Of a DNA stretch of 64,000 nucleotides, positions 63,314 to 64,000 are shown in pieces. Source of the stretch: SHZL01 sp963784425 (lineage in GTDB: Bacteria > Pseudomonadota > Gammaproteobacteria > Xanthomonadales > SZUA-36); the NCBI GenBank assembly GCA_963784425.1, contig CAWARM010000013.1, positions 124,001 through 188,000 of the forward strand, given 5' to 3'. The notes below the pieces were generated by a model, which was not told the origin of the DNA, did not search any database, and saw only the letters and a program-made list of their open reading frames with translations. Numbering within the stretch: position 1 is the stretch's first letter; the number at the start of each line of letters is the position of its first letter. Position numbers and translations under genes: made by a program.

Positions 63314-64000
63314 ATCAGCAAGTAAGTCAGACCCCGGCACTTTCAGGGGATGGGGCCACCTTGGCGTCCGAGGCCGTTGGTTCAGAGTCACCACCTGTCC
63401 ACGACGAACCCAGCGTCATTCCGCACTCGCCGATCAACATACGCAATGCATCGCTGTTGCTTATTAGCGTACTGATGAGTCTGGCCGCGCTGCGCTATGC
63501 CAGTGAAGTATTCGTGCCGCTGGTGTTGGGGGTGATGTTCAGTTATGCGCTAACGCCTCTGGTCAACCGCATCGTCCTGCTGCACATTCCGCGTGCGCTG
63601 GCCGCGGCACTACTGCTGTTTGGAATCGTGGGCGGAACGGGTACGATCGTCTATTCGCTCAGCGACGACACGGTTGCGCTGATCGAGACGCTGCCGGAAA
63701 TGGCGCAAAAGCTACGCAAGGGCGTCGATACCATGCGCAGCCATGGATCAGCCGGCACCATGGAAAAGGTGCAGAAGGCAGCCAGCGAACTTGAGCGCAC
63801 TGCCGAAGCGGGTAATAGCAACCTGGAACCCAATCGGGATGTAGCCAAGGTGCAGATCGAGAAGCCCAAACTCAATGTGAAGGACTACCTCTTGCCTGGC
63901 ACACTCGGCCTGGCGGGAGTTGCGGCAGAATCCGCTGTGGTTTTTTTCATTACCTTCTTTCTGCTGGCTGCGGGCAATAACTTCCGGCGCAAGATGGTGA
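63310..64000 (+). CDS. AI-2E-family (PerM-like) transporter, N-terminal part
   Basis: Runs off the window end, so only 230 residues are seen. It starts with a disordered 45-residue stretch, then hydrophobic helices (ASLLLISVLMSLAALRYASEVFVPLVLGVMFSYALTP in parts, and LAAALLLFGIVGGTGTIVYSL). It matches the AI-2E-family transporter (PF01594) start, with the usual soluble region (LIETLPEMAQKLRKG) between helices 3 and 4 and a third hydrophobic segment beginning near LGLAGVAAESAVVFF. These proteins export small molecules or Na+; the substrate is not known. The start is coupled to the previous gene. Confidence 0.82.
   Translation, partial: MNQQVSQTPALSGDGATLASEAVGSESPPVHDEPSVIPHSPINIRNASLLLISVLMSLAALRYASEVFVPLVLGVMFSYALTPLVNRIVLLHIPRALAAALLLFGIVGGTGTIVYSLSDDTVALIETLPEMAQKLRKGVDTMRSHGSAGTMEKVQKAASELERTAEAGNSNLEPNRDVAKVQIEKPKLNVKDYLLPGTLGLAGVAAESAVVFFITFFLLAAGNNFRRKMV

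Overview
The window is a bacterial chromosome segment with dense coding and short intergenic gaps. Gene content points to a gammaproteobacterium, perhaps a marine Cellvibrionales/Halieaceae-like lineage: an LPS-type cytidylyltransferase, RapA, DbpA, Ada, class I photolyase, an ElaB/YqjD-YqjE-like block and several lipoproteins. No rRNA, tRNA or CRISPR was seen. The lineage is inference, because no marker phylogeny was possible.

Layout. 1-7.6 kb: end of a KDO-cytidylyltransferase-like gene, PAP2 phosphatase, Ada, PhzF-like enzyme, a secreted HEFGH protein, a Cys/Met-metabolism PLP enzyme and a MATE pump. 7.7-13.5 kb: a TPR-Asp/Asn hydroxylase, an APH-like kinase, a frameshifted quinone oxidoreductase, a DUF1295 membrane protein and a secreted protein. 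Two intergenic loci (4.6-5.0 and 12.1-12.6 kb) carry the same composite palindromic repeats. 13.5-18.2 kb: amidohydrolase lipoprotein, Old Yellow Enzyme relative and a secreted beta-rich protein.

18.3-34.9 kb is the most unusual part. It holds an asparagine synthetase-like gene, an MFS exporter, two overlapping NTP_transf_5-type nucleotidyltransferase genes, a propeller-like lipoprotein and a sterol-desaturase-like hydroxylase. A tightly overlapping run follows: PqqD-like protein, HprK-like kinase, four GT2 glycosyltransferases, PhyH-type dioxygenase, membrane-anchored GSDH-like protein and a GT10 fucosyltransferase-like gene. This resembles the poorly characterised HPr-rel-A type systems (PqqD-like plus HprK-like plus nucleotidyltransferase). 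It shares AsnB and PqqD with lasso-peptide loci but has no B2 protease and no clear precursor.

35-51 kb is mostly housekeeping: Sel1 protein, photolyase, DbpA, VapBC, M13 peptidase, a molybdopterin oxidoreductase beside a PNPOx-like gene (flanked by a 21-bp direct repeat), RapA, formate-THF ligase and small membrane proteins. 51-64 kb: a giant repeat-rich secreted protein, then a sensory operon (PAS-kinase-REC, REC-PAS, Crp/Fnr, MBL-REC) facing a paralogous PAS-kinase-REC-HPt gene, then DUF3096, an ElaB/YqjD-like block and an AI-2E-family transporter cut by the window end. A shared 14-bp dyad lies upstream of three of these transcription units.

Five genes (quinone oxidoreductase, amidohydrolase, asnB, one GT2, dbpA) carry single-base frameshifts, several in short homopolymers, and each is repaired to a family-typical protein by one-base edits. 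Residual assembly or base-calling indels are as likely as true pseudogenes.
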